Counted from the stretch's first letter, positions 37,179 to 47,840 are shown. The stretch is DNA of 64,000 bases from Chitinophaga filiformis (GCF_021646545.1 NZ_JAKIRP010000013.1:184110-248109); one strand, 5' to 3'. Numbers and translations: made by a program. The notes: generated by a model from the letters alone, not told the origin.

Positions 37179-40100
37179 TTATTGACGTATGTAGGCCGAG
37201 CGGGTTTCCCTGACAGTTATTATACCTCTGTCTGTCTCCTTTTTCACTCTAATAAGCGAGCCTTCATCATCATATTCATAGAAGGTAGCCAGATTATTTT
37301 CGTCCAGTTCCGCCATCAGCCTCATATTCCGATCATCATAAGCGAAGGTTTTCAACTGTGCATCATAAGGGAATATGCGTATATCATCGAGGTTAACGCT
37401 GCCACCTGCAGGCTGCAACACCACGTCCAGTAACGCGCCGTTGGTAGCAAGAACGCCCAGGTCCATCACGCCTTCCACCAGTTTCCACCCCTCCACAACC
37501 GCTTTTTTCTTGAGCTGAACACCGGTTCCATTTACCTGTAAAACAATTCCCGGATCCTGACTACGCGGTTGTCCATCCTTCACCCAGGCAGAGAAAATGT
37601 ATTTCTTTGAAAACACCGGATTGAATCCTGTCGGATATAGACCAGGGAATCCCATTCTATAATATTCACCAACAGTATTAGTATTGAGGAACATGCCCGG
37701 ACGATACTCACGGGTATCCATGCTAGCTCTCAGGCGAACAGCACCCTGTAGTTTCAGACTATAATTACCGGTGTGCGCAGTACCGGGCACCAGTGCCTGT
37801 GCGATGCTACCGCCCAGGTAAGAGCGGATACTGAAACTATCCGGGTTACATACCGCAGCAGAGGTACAGTTATTATTAAAGAAATAATCATCAAATCCTT
37901 CATAGTACAACTCCCTTTGCATGGAATTCACACCAACTGCCGCAGGCAAAGTATTTTTAAAGGCATATAATGCAGCGCTGTATTTATTCAACGCGTCTTT
38001 GGTTTCCACTTCCTGCCCTGCCCTGTCATAAAGCGTTACATAACTGGCCGATACCCAGTTCCTGTCACCGCTGTTATGCCATGCTGCAGCATCATCCACA
38101 TACCAGAGAGGAACGAACGACTGGTAATAACCGCTATTCCGTGCATAGACGCCGTTACCGGTACCATCTGTCATATGGCGGTCCACCCTGTTTACTTCGT
38201 ACACTTTTGACTCCGACGGCCTCCAGTTGCCCAGGTATCCCAGCAACCAGGGATTTATCACATTAGCCCGGCCTATTGCACGGCAATAAGGTACCGTACC
38301 ACACGGGTTGCGCAAACTGCTGCCGTTACAACTGTAGCGGGCGGTGACAGTTCCATTGGATTCATTAATGAAGGTCGGTACCTGCTGGCCCACCAGGTTC
38401 CTTGTGCTGAACAAACGCCTGCCACTGATAACATTACTGTTACCCTGCAGCAACTCAGTGTATGAATTGTTGTACACCTCAACACCTATCGATGCAAGTG
38501 TTACACCATCTCCAACATCGTTGTAAGCAAGCACACGTATCGTATGGTGCCCGGCATCCAGCTGCAGAGGATATACATACCAACGGGAGAGCGTAATAGT
38601 GGAATAGAGATCCAGCTCCTTAAACAACACATTATCGATATAGATCTTTATCCGGTTGTCGGCAGCAAAACCAATGTAATATGTCTGGGTTACAGGCGCA
38701 TCAAAGCAACTATTGAAGCCCCACCACTTCAGGGTGCTTGAATTTCTGTCGCCACACAGCCAGACGCCCGCTTCATTCAGGCGGCCACAGTAATTGACGG
38801 TAGTGCCGCCTTCCTGCGCCTGGCGACAGGTACGCCAGAAGGTATTGTTGTCATTTTTCTGCGCTGTGATATTGCCGGACGCATCATAGAACACAGCGCC
38901 ATCGCGTCCATAATCCTTATACTGGTCTCCGTTACACACCTTCAATATATCACGCGTATCCTCCTGCGGCAGTATAACACACTTGCCAGGTATAAGATCT
39001 GATACATAACCCGGCGGACAGTTATCGTTGTAGCATGTAGGATCTGGTACAGACATGGCCTGCGTCTGTTCTTCCTGCCGGGCAAAAGAAGCTCCACCGC
39101 CCGGACAAGGTAATATATCACAGCTGCCAGGCATTCCCCAGGCTTCATCAAAAAGCGTCGCCTTCGCATCAAGCACCTTATATGCCGCTAATGCCTCATT
39201 ACGTAATAAACCAATACGGGTATTGTTCTCCAACGGGTCTTTCAGACAGGTAATGCTGCCAGCTGAAGAGGTAAGCATATTCCGGTATCCCGAACGGCAT
39301 ACTTTAACTGTTCCCAGGTAGTTGGTCTTTAACTTTCCGGTTTCATCTATCAGGCGGGATTGCTGGCTTACCCATAATCTTTCGCCGTCATTGACATTTA
39401 TCAACTCATCTCCCGGCGTTAACAGGCTTGCAAAAGAAGGACTGATAATACCGTCAGAACCCGAATTAAAATCCTGCAATAGGTTGTTGAGGCTTTTATA
39501 TGCCCCACCCATTTGTTTATACACCCAGTAAGCAGGGATATTCAAGGTATAAACTGGGTCGTTAAACTCATTCTGCGTGGAAGTCAACACCTCTTCTCCT
39601 GTATTCCGGTCAAACAACAGGGTCCGGGCTGTAACTGTAGAACCCTCGATCGTTTTTACCACTCTGTCCACGACACCGAAATACTGCACTGTTTTCAGCA
39701 CACTTGCGGAACGGAACAAACGGTACTCGTTATTGTCCTTTACAGGCCAGTGTGGTATAGGGAAAGGTATACCAAAGATGATGGGTATCACATCCACACC
39801 GAGGTTGATAGACTGGCCGAAATTGCTCATCTCCTGCTCACGCATATCAACGAACATCTCGATCTCTCTTCCCAGTATTTCCTCATCAGGTGATATTTGT
39901 CCATTTTCATCCACCACCCTCACCTTGTTCGTGAGCCTTGATGTTGTTGCATCAAGCGGGGCGTCTTTATAGTAATACACTGTTGATGATATATCAGCAC
40001 CCGACTGGTTGAAAGAGCGTTCCGCTTTGGGCTTACCATGCATATCGTTCAGAATGATGGTATATCCCTGCGATAATGACTGCTCATGAACAACGTTACC

Positions 40101-43100
40101 ACCAAAGAAGGAAAACCAACTGGAAGGCTGATAGTTCCACTGATCCGGTTTAGGTTGTGTTTGTACTATCACAGGATAATCGCGTGCTGTATAGAACTCT
40201 GATACATCCCATCCTGTTCTGTTCGTCGGATCAGGTGCATCACCGCCACCCAATCTTCGCACTGTTACTTTGCTATAACCTACATCGGGCGACGGGAAGA
40301 GCGTTTCACCGAAAGGCTCTTCCAGGTAGAAGTAATTGTTCAATCCACCCTTTATCTGCTCAAGGTAAGGAACAGGCATCCGCATCGGGTTTTCATCACC
40401 TCCGATGGCCGGTTCATAAGCAGCAACGCCACTACTGATCTCCTTTCCGTTTAGTGTAGTCGTATACTCGTAACTTTGTCCATAGGTGGTTTCATCATTG
40501 TTACCTGTCATACTCTGCCAGCTGTCCTTCAGACGCACCGCCTTCACACGGGTTCCTCCACCAAACTTATGACCATCATATTTCACCATTCGTGCAAAGC
40601 TCTTACTCAGCATTACGCTGCTTGCAAATCCCTTTCTTTTAGCCCTTTTATAAAAGTTTTCCCTAAGCTCCGCCAGATTACCAATTGCATTCACCAATGC
40701 GCCCAGGGCTGCTTCAACCGGCCTGTCGTTCTGAATACGGTTCCTGTAGCCCGGATAGGCATAACGGGGATATTCCAGGCGCATCTTCTGCCAGGCTGCC
40801 AGCTCAAAGGGATTTACCCGAACACCGCCCGCATCCACATCTTCAAAGTACACATCTGCTGTACCACTGGTTCCACTCCCCGTTACATTCACCTTCGACA
40901 CCTTACCATAACAGGGAACGAAATCATAGTTTTCCTGACCTGTAGCAGCCACCAGGTCTGTAACATGTACAAACAGCTTTGCATACATGTATTGCTGATC
41001 ATTCAGGAATTCTTTCCGGAACCACTTTGTAGCATCCTGCGAACCTGAAGGCGTAGCCGGAACAGACAGCCGGAACCCTTTGGCATCAGCCAGGTTGGTG
41101 GTAGTGGCGCCATCTCCGGTTATCAGGCTGTTGATCTTAATCATCTGCATCGATCGCCGGCTCTGCACAAAAGCATAGTCGTCCGCCTCATAGTCCACAT
41201 TTACTGAGCCACCTGTGGGAAGATGAATGACTTTCAACAACCAGGCACCTGCATTGGCATTTGCTGTTCCAGGCTGCTGATTGGTATAAGGAAATTCATC
41301 ATTATTCATACCTGCCCAGCCATTGGCTTCATTATCTGTTTTGGGCTTATAGTTGCCCCAGCGATCGGTCGATAGATTTGCATAGGGCGCATCGTTGTAT
41401 TCAAATGTATAAGGATGATGCTGCCCTTTCGAAGAACTGGCGTATTTAAAATAAACTGATTTCAGTGTCAGCTTTCCTCTGACGCCGTTTGCACCGTTGC
41501 GTATACCATCGTTTGGCCCGCCGCCGCTGCAAAGCGAATAGTCGTATTCAAATACCACCGTTTTGATAGGTGTGGTCAGGTCACTTTTTGAATACAGGCG
41601 TATTTCTTTTAAACGCTTTTGCCTGACATCCGTATTCTTAACGCCCATGAAATCATATACACCCAACGCATCATCACGATCTTCTGTAATAAAGTAGGCA
41701 ATCTTTGTCTTTGTTTCAATTGAATGCTGGTACCATAGCTCCTTTTCTCCATATACAAGACTAGCCTTGTCATCGTCCGGATCCGCATACAAGGCCTTAT
41801 TGAATAAGGCTCTCGATTGCTCATAAGGGCTACGCCATTTGTAAACACCATTTACTTTGGAATAATTGAAGCGTACAGCGGTACCAGCATCATCATCCGA
41901 AATCCCGTCTCCTGTCATATCCTGGTAATCCGTTGAAAGCAGGGCCGTCAACAAATAGCTGGTAGCATAGGCAGGTTGCGTTTGCCGGGAGTAATATTCA
42001 TCAGTACCGAAGTTATGGTTAATGACGCCGTTCGTCGTATTGAATATTACCCGATTATCAAAGGCTCCATTGGGGCCCGACGGCTTTATAGCAAAGGTAT
42101 ATTCATCCTGTTTGATATTATAAACAGGCAAGCCATAAACCATACGGCGTCCGTCGTCTCCTAATACAGTAAGTTCGGAAATATGCGAGGGCTTCCTATA
42201 CTGGCTACAACGCGACAGCAGCTCAGGCTTCACCCCGTTACATGAAACAGGCGAAAAACTACCATAGTTATTGAAAGGGAAATTCTTTATATCTCTATCC
42301 AAAGCAGCATTTACAGCTTCTTTTGCGGTAAGATAAGAGATAGGCGTTCTCCTCACCTGCCGGCCATTCTTCTTATAGGGATTTGTTGCCGCATATGTCT
42401 CATAAATGTCTTTCAGATTTCCGCTGGCGGATTTATTAGAAACCTTCACGGATACCACTTTCTCGCCCTGGACGCTCTCCTCGAAAGCCGCATCGGCCAC
42501 ATTCCTTTCCCCGACCTGCTTAAAATAGACGTCCTCTTCTTCAGACGCCTCCCTTCCTTTATTTCTGAAGTCGCCCTTCTGCAAGAAGTCATTCTGACTT
42601 TTCCACTTGCCTGTTTTGGAAGTAATGTTCTGCTTATAGTAGGTAATTCCTCCATGGAAGTAACTGCCAAAACCAGCATCACCTCCCAGTGTAGAATTGT
42701 CTGTTATACTTTTCACTTCCGGATCAAAGAATACACCACTTCCGCCGCTATATAACCTGAATTGTCCGCTACCACTCTGCCCTGTATAAGAGAACAGGTC
42801 GGGCGTAGCAACCGGTAGCGCTATATTGGGTATATTAGGCACGGCCGGATTGTCTTTCTCCCTCATGAAATCCATCAGTGCATCGGGCACATTTTTACCA
42901 CGCCCCGCATACATAAAACCAAAAGCTGGCTGTTGTCTCACAGGTTGCAGCACCTCAGATCTGGATTTGTACCCTGTCACCCCTACCCCAAAAAAGAGGG
43001 TCCAGGCAGTAAATCCCCCATCAATACTAAAGGTGCGGTTAGTAGACTTATAAGGTACTCCTGCACGGGGATAAAACGGCGGTGTGTTAAAACTGGTAGT

Positions 43101-43895
43101 ACTTCCTCCAACGTCAAAATTAAGCGTACCGCTTCCCCCGTCATCCTGTGCTGTATAAGAAAAGGATTGCGATAATGTAAGGTCCTTCAGCCCCTGCCGT
43201 GTATTGTATCCCAGGTTCGCAGATATGCCCATACTGGCAGCTTCCTGCTCATTCATAATGCCACGTATGGTTAAAGATATACTGGGGCTGACATCTACAC
43301 CATCTGCAGTGCTGGAATGCACGCCAATCCCCATCCTGCCGGTCAGCCAGCCGCTTTGTGTCAAACTCATTGACAGGCCGGAATTCGCACCAAATTCAGC
43401 CCCGATGCCATTATAGTTATTACTGAAAATACCTACCGTAAGCGATCCTCCCAGTCCCAATACGCCCCATCCTTTCAGCTCCGTTCTGATCGTACCCCTG
43501 CCTCCATACGTGATGTTGGGCTTTGTATAGTTCTCTTCCTCCACAACATCACCGTTCGCGTCATCAGGAATACCCCGTAACTGCCTGTTGATAGCCCCGG
43601 TGGTCAGGCTCCAGCCCAGCCCCACCCAACTGGCCTCATCGTCCATTTTAACACCCGATTGGTAGTTCAGGTTGATAGGATAACCATCAATGTCTAAAAG
43701 CGGAATATTGTACTTAAAATCGCCGGTAAAAAGGTCTACCATATCACTGGCGCCGGCAGCCATAAACTGTTTACTTTCCGGTTGCGCGGGCCCGCTTGTC
43801 AAAGCCCATGCGTACATCGGTATCACTGTCTGCACTATCAGCAAACAAAGGAAGAACAGGGCAATTATTTTCCTCGGCTTAACGAGCTTGTTCAT
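37179..43895 (-). CDS. Giant Rhs/SpvB-like protein with PA14-like domain
   Basis: This is a 2238-residue protein with a signal peptide (IIALFFLCLLIVQTVIPMYA). It opens with the N-terminal signature of large Bacteroidota Rhs proteins: DLFTGDFKYNIPLLDIDGYP, then DEASWVGLGWSLTTGAINRQ. A PA14-like beta domain lies at about 1690-1810 (TYYIGFAADNRIKIYIDNVL). Near the C-terminus is a carbohydrate-binding-like module (FSAWVKDGQPRSQDPGIVLQ, LDDIRIFPYD). The protein ends with two YD repeats (LKTFAYDDRNMRLMAELDEN; ATFYEYDDEGSLIRVKKETD) and stops soon after, so there is no Rhs core and no toxin tip. It may be a structural or delivery partner for the toxin-bearing Rhs protein. Its ATG overlaps the stop of the preceding lipoprotein gene by 4 bp (ATGA). 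Confidence 0.9.
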   Translation of the reverse strand: MNKLVKPRKIIALFFLCLLIVQTVIPMYAWALTSGPAQPESKQFMAAGASDMVDLFTGDFKYNIPLLDIDGYPINLNYQSGVKMDDEASWVGLGWSLTTGAINRQLRGIPDDANGDVVEEENYTKPNITYGGRGTIRTELKGWGVLGLGGSLTVGIFSNNYNGIGAEFGANSGLSMSLTQSGWLTGRMGIGVHSSTADGVDVSPSISLTIRGIMNEQEAASMGISANLGYNTRQGLKDLTLSQSFSYTAQDDGGSGTLNFDVGGSTTSFNTPPFYPRAGVPYKSTNRTFSIDGGFTAWTLFFGVGVTGYKSRSEVLQPVRQQPAFGFMYAGRGKNVPDALMDFMREKDNPAVPNIPNIALPVATPDLFSYTGQSGSGQFRLYSGGSGVFFDPEVKSITDNSTLGGDAGFGSYFHGGITYYKQNITSKTGKWKSQNDFLQKGDFRNKGREASEEEDVYFKQVGERNVADAAFEESVQGEKVVSVKVSNKSASGNLKDIYETYAATNPYKKNGRQVRRTPISYLTAKEAVNAALDRDIKNFPFNNYGSFSPVSCNGVKPELLSRCSQYRKPSHISELTVLGDDGRRMVYGLPVYNIKQDEYTFAIKPSGPNGAFDNRVIFNTTNGVINHNFGTDEYYSRQTQPAYATSYLLTALLSTDYQDMTGDGISDDDAGTAVRFNYSKVNGVYKWRSPYEQSRALFNKALYADPDDDKASLVYGEKELWYQHSIETKTKIAYFITEDRDDALGVYDFMGVKNTDVRQKRLKEIRLYSKSDLTTPIKTVVFEYDYSLCSGGGPNDGIRNGANGVRGKLTLKSVYFKYASSSKGQHHPYTFEYNDAPYANLSTDRWGNYKPKTDNEANGWAGMNNDEFPYTNQQPGTANANAGAWLLKVIHLPTGGSVNVDYEADDYAFVQSRRSMQMIKINSLITGDGATTTNLADAKGFRLSVPATPSGSQDATKWFRKEFLNDQQYMYAKLFVHVTDLVAATGQENYDFVPCYGKVSKVNVTGSGTSGTADVYFEDVDAGGVRVNPFELAAWQKMRLEYPRYAYPGYRNRIQNDRPVEAALGALVNAIGNLAELRENFYKRAKRKGFASSVMLSKSFARMVKYDGHKFGGGTRVKAVRLKDSWQSMTGNNDETTYGQSYEYTTTLNGKEISSGVAAYEPAIGGDENPMRMPVPYLEQIKGGLNNYFYLEEPFGETLFPSPDVGYSKVTVRRLGGGDAPDPTNRTGWDVSEFYTARDYPVIVQTQPKPDQWNYQPSSWFSFFGGNVVHEQSLSQGYTIILNDMHGKPKAERSFNQSGADISSTVYYYKDAPLDATTSRLTNKVRVVDENGQISPDEEILGREIEMFVDMREQEMSNFGQSINLGVDVIPIIFGIPFPIPHWPVKDNNEYRLFRSASVLKTVQYFGVVDRVVKTIEGSTVTARTLLFDRNTGEEVLTSTQNEFNDPVYTLNIPAYWVYKQMGGAYKSLNNLLQDFNSGSDGIISPSFASLLTPGDELINVNDGERLWVSQQSRLIDETGKLKTNYLGTVKVCRSGYRNMLTSSAGSITCLKDPLENNTRIGLLRNEALAAYKVLDAKATLFDEAWGMPGSCDILPCPGGGASFARQEEQTQAMSVPDPTCYNDNCPPGYVSDLIPGKCVILPQEDTRDILKVCNGDQYKDYGRDGAVFYDASGNITAQKNDNNTFWRTCRQAQEGGTTVNYCGRLNEAGVWLCGDRNSSTLKWWGFNSCFDAPVTQTYYIGFAADNRIKIYIDNVLFKELDLYSTITLSRWYVYPLQLDAGHHTIRVLAYNDVGDGVTLASIGVEVYNNSYTELLQGNSNVISGRRLFSTRNLVGQQVPTFINESNGTVTARYSCNGSSLRNPCGTVPYCRAIGRANVINPWLLGYLGNWRPSESKVYEVNRVDRHMTDGTGNGVYARNSGYYQSFVPLWYVDDAAAWHNSGDRNWVSASYVTLYDRAGQEVETKDALNKYSAALYAFKNTLPAAVGVNSMQRELYYEGFDDYFFNNNCTSAAVCNPDSFSIRSYLGGSIAQALVPGTAHTGNYSLKLQGAVRLRASMDTREYRPGMFLNTNTVGEYYRMGFPGLYPTGFNPVFSKKYIFSAWVKDGQPRSQDPGIVLQVNGTGVQLKKKAVVEGWKLVEGVMDLGVLATNGALLDVVLQPAGGSVNLDDIRIFPYDAQLKTFAYDDRNMRLMAELDENNLATFYEYDDEGSLIRVKKETDRGIITVRETRSAYIRQ

Positions 43896-44425
43896 ATGCT
43901 ACAACTTAAAGAGTCAACTTTATCCAGCAGATTACGGTTGTAATTGAACCGTAACAATGTGGATGTAAATAACCAGTCCCTGAAAAGCAGTGCTAATGAG
44001 GACGTTCTTTCTACCTGGTCCTTTCTAAAACTAACCAGGTATTCTATACCACCTAGGTTCCCGTTAGCCACCTTGTGGGCATACAATGCAGGAACGGTGT
44101 CGGTGTTGATCACCAGTGAGAACAGGGAATCTATCCCATAACTATAATTGTCTTTCTCCGACACATGCAAAGGCCGGCTATTATCGCGGGAATGTACATT
44201 CACTCTGAAAGTCATCTCTTCACCGCCTGCTGCGCCCGATTGCGATGCATCTGCATGTTGGCGACAGGAAGGCATATAGGCCACTGCCACTGTGATGTTA
44301 TTTACTTCCTTCTCCTGCATTGCTCCTTTCTTCATCTCTGCATCCAGCAATGGTTTTGCATTTTGCTTACAGCCCATAACACTGCAACATATCATTAGTA
44401 TAAGGGATCGTTTCGCTGTCAACAT
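43892..44425 (-). CDS. Lipoprotein of unknown function in the Rhs operon
   Basis: This 177-residue protein has a lipoprotein signal (RSLILMICCSVMGC, Cys19). The start at 44425 is preferred over an upstream ATG because the signal begins there and this puts it 5 bp after the preceding stop. The mature part is charged and strand-rich (ITVAVAYMPSCR, EMTFRVNVHSRDNSRPLHVS, GGIEYLVSFRKDQVE). No family was recognised. The stop codon overlaps the start of the 2238-residue Rhs gene by 4 bp, indicating translational coupling, so a stoichiometric or folding partnership with that protein is plausible. Confidence 0.8.
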   Translation of the reverse strand: MLTAKRSLILMICCSVMGCKQNAKPLLDAEMKKGAMQEKEVNNITVAVAYMPSCRQHADASQSGAAGGEEMTFRVNVHSRDNSRPLHVSEKDNYSYGIDSLFSLVINTDTVPALYAHKVANGNLGGIEYLVSFRKDQVERTSSLALLFRDWLFTSTLLRFNYNRNLLDKVDSLSCSI

Positions 44426-44429
44426 ATAC

Positions 44430-45536
44430 TCACTTGTTAGGATTTTTATAAAGGAATCTGAGCTGCCGCCACTCACCATTCGGCAGTTTGATGGACAACT
44501 GGTAATAGTTACCATCTTTGAATGCTCTCTTATCCTGCAGATCGAGCGTTATATAATTCATACCTCTGTCCAGCTTTATCTTCTCCAGCTTCCCGGTTTT
44601 GAGCGAGGGTTGTGTAATACAACTCATGGTATATGTCAGCGGCATGGGATTATACGCATTATGGAGCGCGAAAAGGATCTTCCCATTTGCTACATAGAAA
44701 TTGCCATGCGCGAGATCTTCAATATCACGGAAGGCCTCTTTGACGGTGTCTACCGGTTTATCAACGCAGGTGTTGGTAAACTCCCATATCTCCGACTCTG
44801 CCAGCAGCGTTGTGCCCCTGTAGGCAGTTACCTGCCAGGCATAACGCTTCCCTTCTTCTAATGGACGATTAACCGCAGGATAGAATAACATGGGCGTATT
44901 TATATTCAGCTGATTGATCAGGGGCAGATTCGTATTAATGGCTTCGACCTTATGCTGTCCCTCTTTGATCTCTACCATCAGCAAGCGATATTGCATGTTG
45001 GGCACCGCAGGTAAAACCGGCTGCCAGAAGAAAGTAGGACGTGTATTACAGTTACGGCTTTCATCTGCCGGATCAAGCAGCATCAACGGTGAAAAGGGTT
45101 GCAGATAATATTGAAAACATTGTTCCGCTATTACCTCTGCGCCTACGGTCTTTGTCCCATCCAGCAGGCGGTAGCAGTACTCATAATCTCCTTCTATAAA
45201 GCTGCCTGATTGCCGGGTTACAGCAGCCGCCTTGCTATCCTCAAAAAGTACAGCAGAGGAACGCGCCAGCTGTGGCGGAATGGCATTGCTGCCCGGGAAC
45301 AGATGAAATGCAGGCGTCTGTATTTCCACGATCTTTCCAGCCTTCTGCTCTGTTACTGTTATTGATAATTTCACCACACGGCTTTGCCCATCTAAAGCAA
45401 CCGTTCGTGCCATAAAAAGGCCATCCAGTGTCCGTCCCTGTATTTCAGGAATAAAGGCAAATGATACCTGTGCCTTCACAACACCTGTGACCAGCAAACA
45501 CATTAATATTGTCCAGCAATGCTTTATTTGCCACAT
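44430..45536 (-). CDS. Secreted protein with Ig/FN3-like domains in the Rhs operon
   Basis: This 368-residue protein has a signal peptide (CWTILMCLLVTGVVKAQ). A beta-sandwich-like domain (LSITVTEQKAGKIVEIQTPA) is followed by a segment typical of Bacteroidota fibronectin-type proteins: PADESRNCNTRPTFFWQPVL, LLMVEIKEG, then YAWQVTAYRGTTLLAESEIW. The C-terminal domain (ILFALHNAYNPMPLTYTMSC) looks like a further sandwich. The function is unknown; adhesion or scaffolding at the surface is a guess from the fold. It lies 4 bp after the preceding gene and 5 bp before the next, deep inside the operon. Confidence 0.78.
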   Translation of the reverse strand: MWQIKHCWTILMCLLVTGVVKAQVSFAFIPEIQGRTLDGLFMARTVALDGQSRVVKLSITVTEQKAGKIVEIQTPAFHLFPGSNAIPPQLARSSAVLFEDSKAAAVTRQSGSFIEGDYEYCYRLLDGTKTVGAEVIAEQCFQYYLQPFSPLMLLDPADESRNCNTRPTFFWQPVLPAVPNMQYRLLMVEIKEGQHKVEAINTNLPLINQLNINTPMLFYPAVNRPLEEGKRYAWQVTAYRGTTLLAESEIWEFTNTCVDKPVDTVKEAFRDIEDLAHGNFYVANGKILFALHNAYNPMPLTYTMSCITQPSLKTGKLEKIKLDRGMNYITLDLQDKRAFKDGNYYQLSIKLPNGEWRQLRFLYKNPNK

Positions 45537-45540
45537 AAGA

Positions 45541-47808
45541 TCAGTTTATTAAATATTGAATAGCCACTTCACTTCTGAATGTCCCGAACAGATAGTTCCT
45601 TTCTGTATTCAGGAGATTCTTTCTGCTATCTATGTACAGGCTGCAGTTAAGTTTTGGCAGCAGCGCGGCCGATATCATTTGTTTGACACCTATCTGACGC
45701 ACTACATTCCTGTTATCCAGGTAAGTGATGCCGCTTGAACAGGTGATCATTTTCCGTACAGTATAATTCCATGACATGTCAGCATTCAGCAGGTTACTAT
45801 ATAATGCGTTCTGTTTCAGATCGTAGTTATAGAAAACATTCATAGAAAGCGTGTTGCCGCCAACCATCACTGCCTGCATAAGGGACGTATTGACAAGCAT
45901 ACTGTTTGTTCTGACGTCGCCACTGGCAAGGTTTATCTGCTGCAGTCCAAATACAACCGTATTGCTGGTGGGCAGGCCCGCCACTTTACTGCTCAATTGA
46001 GAGCTTGCGGTAAATTGTCTTGTCAGGAAGCTGCTGGTACTTTTATCGCTGTTACTGCTTTTCAATGATGACTGCATTAATTTTGAACTGAGGTACCAGT
46101 TGCGTTTCAGACGCCATGATACATCTGCACTATACTGCCTGTTCTTCCATCCACCAGAGAATGAAGTACTCATATCTTTCATATCGGCTTTCAACCCTGT
46201 AATTAATCCCGCCTGCTTCCACTTCTTCCGGACATTTAGTCCATACTGCCAGGAACCACGCAGGCCATTAGGCGCGCCCGGATTATTGTACCCCATACCG
46301 GCAAAAGTGAAGTACGCTTTATGGGAAAGGCCTGCTTTATCAAAGCTTCCCATATAATTGATCCCTACAGAGATCGTCTGCCAGAAATCATTCAGGAATG
46401 ACATGGCCGCTGCCTTATTGGAAACCGTATAACCGTTATTGCCTGCTGTTGCCTGACTAAACTGGTTGGCCGACTTTGAGAACTCACCGTTTAGCGAACC
46501 GTATTCTCCAAGGCGGATCTGTTTAGATACCGTGCCTACGAAAGTGTTACGCGACAGGAACGACTGCGACAATTGCCTGGTGTTATTATTGCGGCTGCTG
46601 GCGTTCAGAAAGGTGACGTGTGTATGCGGCTTGTCCAATGTTCCCTTTCCTGCACCAATGTATTGCATCGCATAATGATTGGCAGAAAGGCTTTCGTTGA
46701 ACATAGCATTCCTCATCCCCCTGCCATCAGCCCTGCTGCCAACCCCGGCCATCAGCAGCTTACCCTTGCTCAGATAACTGCCTGCTGCTCCATTCATGAA
46801 AAGTCCGGAGATGGCCATTGGACTGGACGCTGTATGAAAACTGCCAAGGTTAAGCGTTTTCATATGAAGGAATAATCGTTGTATACCACTAAGCGGCATC
46901 AATTTTTCGATACCTTCAATTTTGTTATCCTCTTCCATCATCCATTTGGAGGCCTGCTCTTTTATCTTATCGTAGCGCGCCAGCTGTTCCTTTAAGGGAG
47001 CCCCACTATTCAATGCTCCTTTCAGTTGCAGCAGTTTATCCATATAGGCAGCACGCGCAGCCTTTACTTTATCCACCATACCGACGATCGTATCAGCGCC
47101 CTTCGGCAACACTACATAGTTATTGTCCGCGAACAGGTTCCTGAGCTGCTGGCTATCCAGCCGGATCAACTGATCGGTGCTGATACCTCCGGGCACTATA
47201 GCCGCTGCCGGTATACCATATAGACTATCCATGCCGGCCTGCATTGATTTCATGCGCTGGTCCACATATGCTTTGACAAGCGCCTCGCCATCGATCTCTT
47301 TCAGAAAGTATTTCTTCAGATCATACCATTCATTCAGTTTGGCATTCAACTGCTGTACATACATATCATGATCGAAGGCTATTTTGAATATCCCGCCGCG
47401 CAGATAGTCTGCATCTCCGAATGTCGCCAGGTTGGTGTAACTTATTCCAAACGGCAGCTGTGCTATGCTTACCTGGTCGGATGCATTCACCACCCATCGG
47501 ATACCCTGAGTAGCTGGCCCGTCCTCATATATCATCCGGGTTTCTGCGCCCTGCATAGCATGCTGCAAAGGGGTATTCAGATAGCGTTTTAAGCTGATAG
47601 TACTATCATTCAGCAGCATGAATGCATTATGCTGTTTCTTATCCAGATAGCGCAGCAACGGTACACTATCCTTCACCTGACGCAGTATGCCTTTTAGCGG
47701 CAACACGCTGTCAGCGGTGATGGAGGGCAATTGCTGCCTGGCCTTTGCATGGGCACATATACATATGCCCATGCAAAGCAGAAGGGGTGACAACCACAAA
47801 GATTTCAT
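45541..47808 (-). CDS. Probable outer-membrane beta-barrel protein in the Rhs operon
   Basis: This 755-residue protein has a signal peptide (LSPLLLCMGICICAHAKA). The first ~280 residues are helical with coiled-coil character (YFLKEIDGEALVKAYVDQRM; LARYDKIKEQASKWMMEED). The rest, from about residue 320, consists of alternating amphipathic strands typical of a barrel: TVSKQIRLGEYGSLNGEFSK, KAYFTFAGMGYNNPGAPNGL, YSADVSWRLKRNWYLSSKLM and NTLSMNVFYNYDLKQNALYS. The C-terminus (VAIQYLIN) lacks a terminal aromatic but fits a closing strand. No family was recognised. As the only likely outer-membrane barrel in the operon it is the best candidate for an export pore or surface anchor of the Rhs proteins. 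Confidence 0.78.
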   Translation of the reverse strand: MKSLWLSPLLLCMGICICAHAKARQQLPSITADSVLPLKGILRQVKDSVPLLRYLDKKQHNAFMLLNDSTISLKRYLNTPLQHAMQGAETRMIYEDGPATQGIRWVVNASDQVSIAQLPFGISYTNLATFGDADYLRGGIFKIAFDHDMYVQQLNAKLNEWYDLKKYFLKEIDGEALVKAYVDQRMKSMQAGMDSLYGIPAAAIVPGGISTDQLIRLDSQQLRNLFADNNYVVLPKGADTIVGMVDKVKAARAAYMDKLLQLKGALNSGAPLKEQLARYDKIKEQASKWMMEEDNKIEGIEKLMPLSGIQRLFLHMKTLNLGSFHTASSPMAISGLFMNGAAGSYLSKGKLLMAGVGSRADGRGMRNAMFNESLSANHYAMQYIGAGKGTLDKPHTHVTFLNASSRNNNTRQLSQSFLSRNTFVGTVSKQIRLGEYGSLNGEFSKSANQFSQATAGNNGYTVSNKAAAMSFLNDFWQTISVGINYMGSFDKAGLSHKAYFTFAGMGYNNPGAPNGLRGSWQYGLNVRKKWKQAGLITGLKADMKDMSTSFSGGWKNRQYSADVSWRLKRNWYLSSKLMQSSLKSSNSDKSTSSFLTRQFTASSQLSSKVAGLPTSNTVVFGLQQINLASGDVRTNSMLVNTSLMQAVMVGGNTLSMNVFYNYDLKQNALYSNLLNADMSWNYTVRKMITCSSGITYLDNRNVVRQIGVKQMISAALLPKLNCSLYIDSRKNLLNTERNYLFGTFRSEVAIQYLIN

Positions 47809-47840
47809 ATATCGTTGTTAGGGGATAATGGATTTACATA

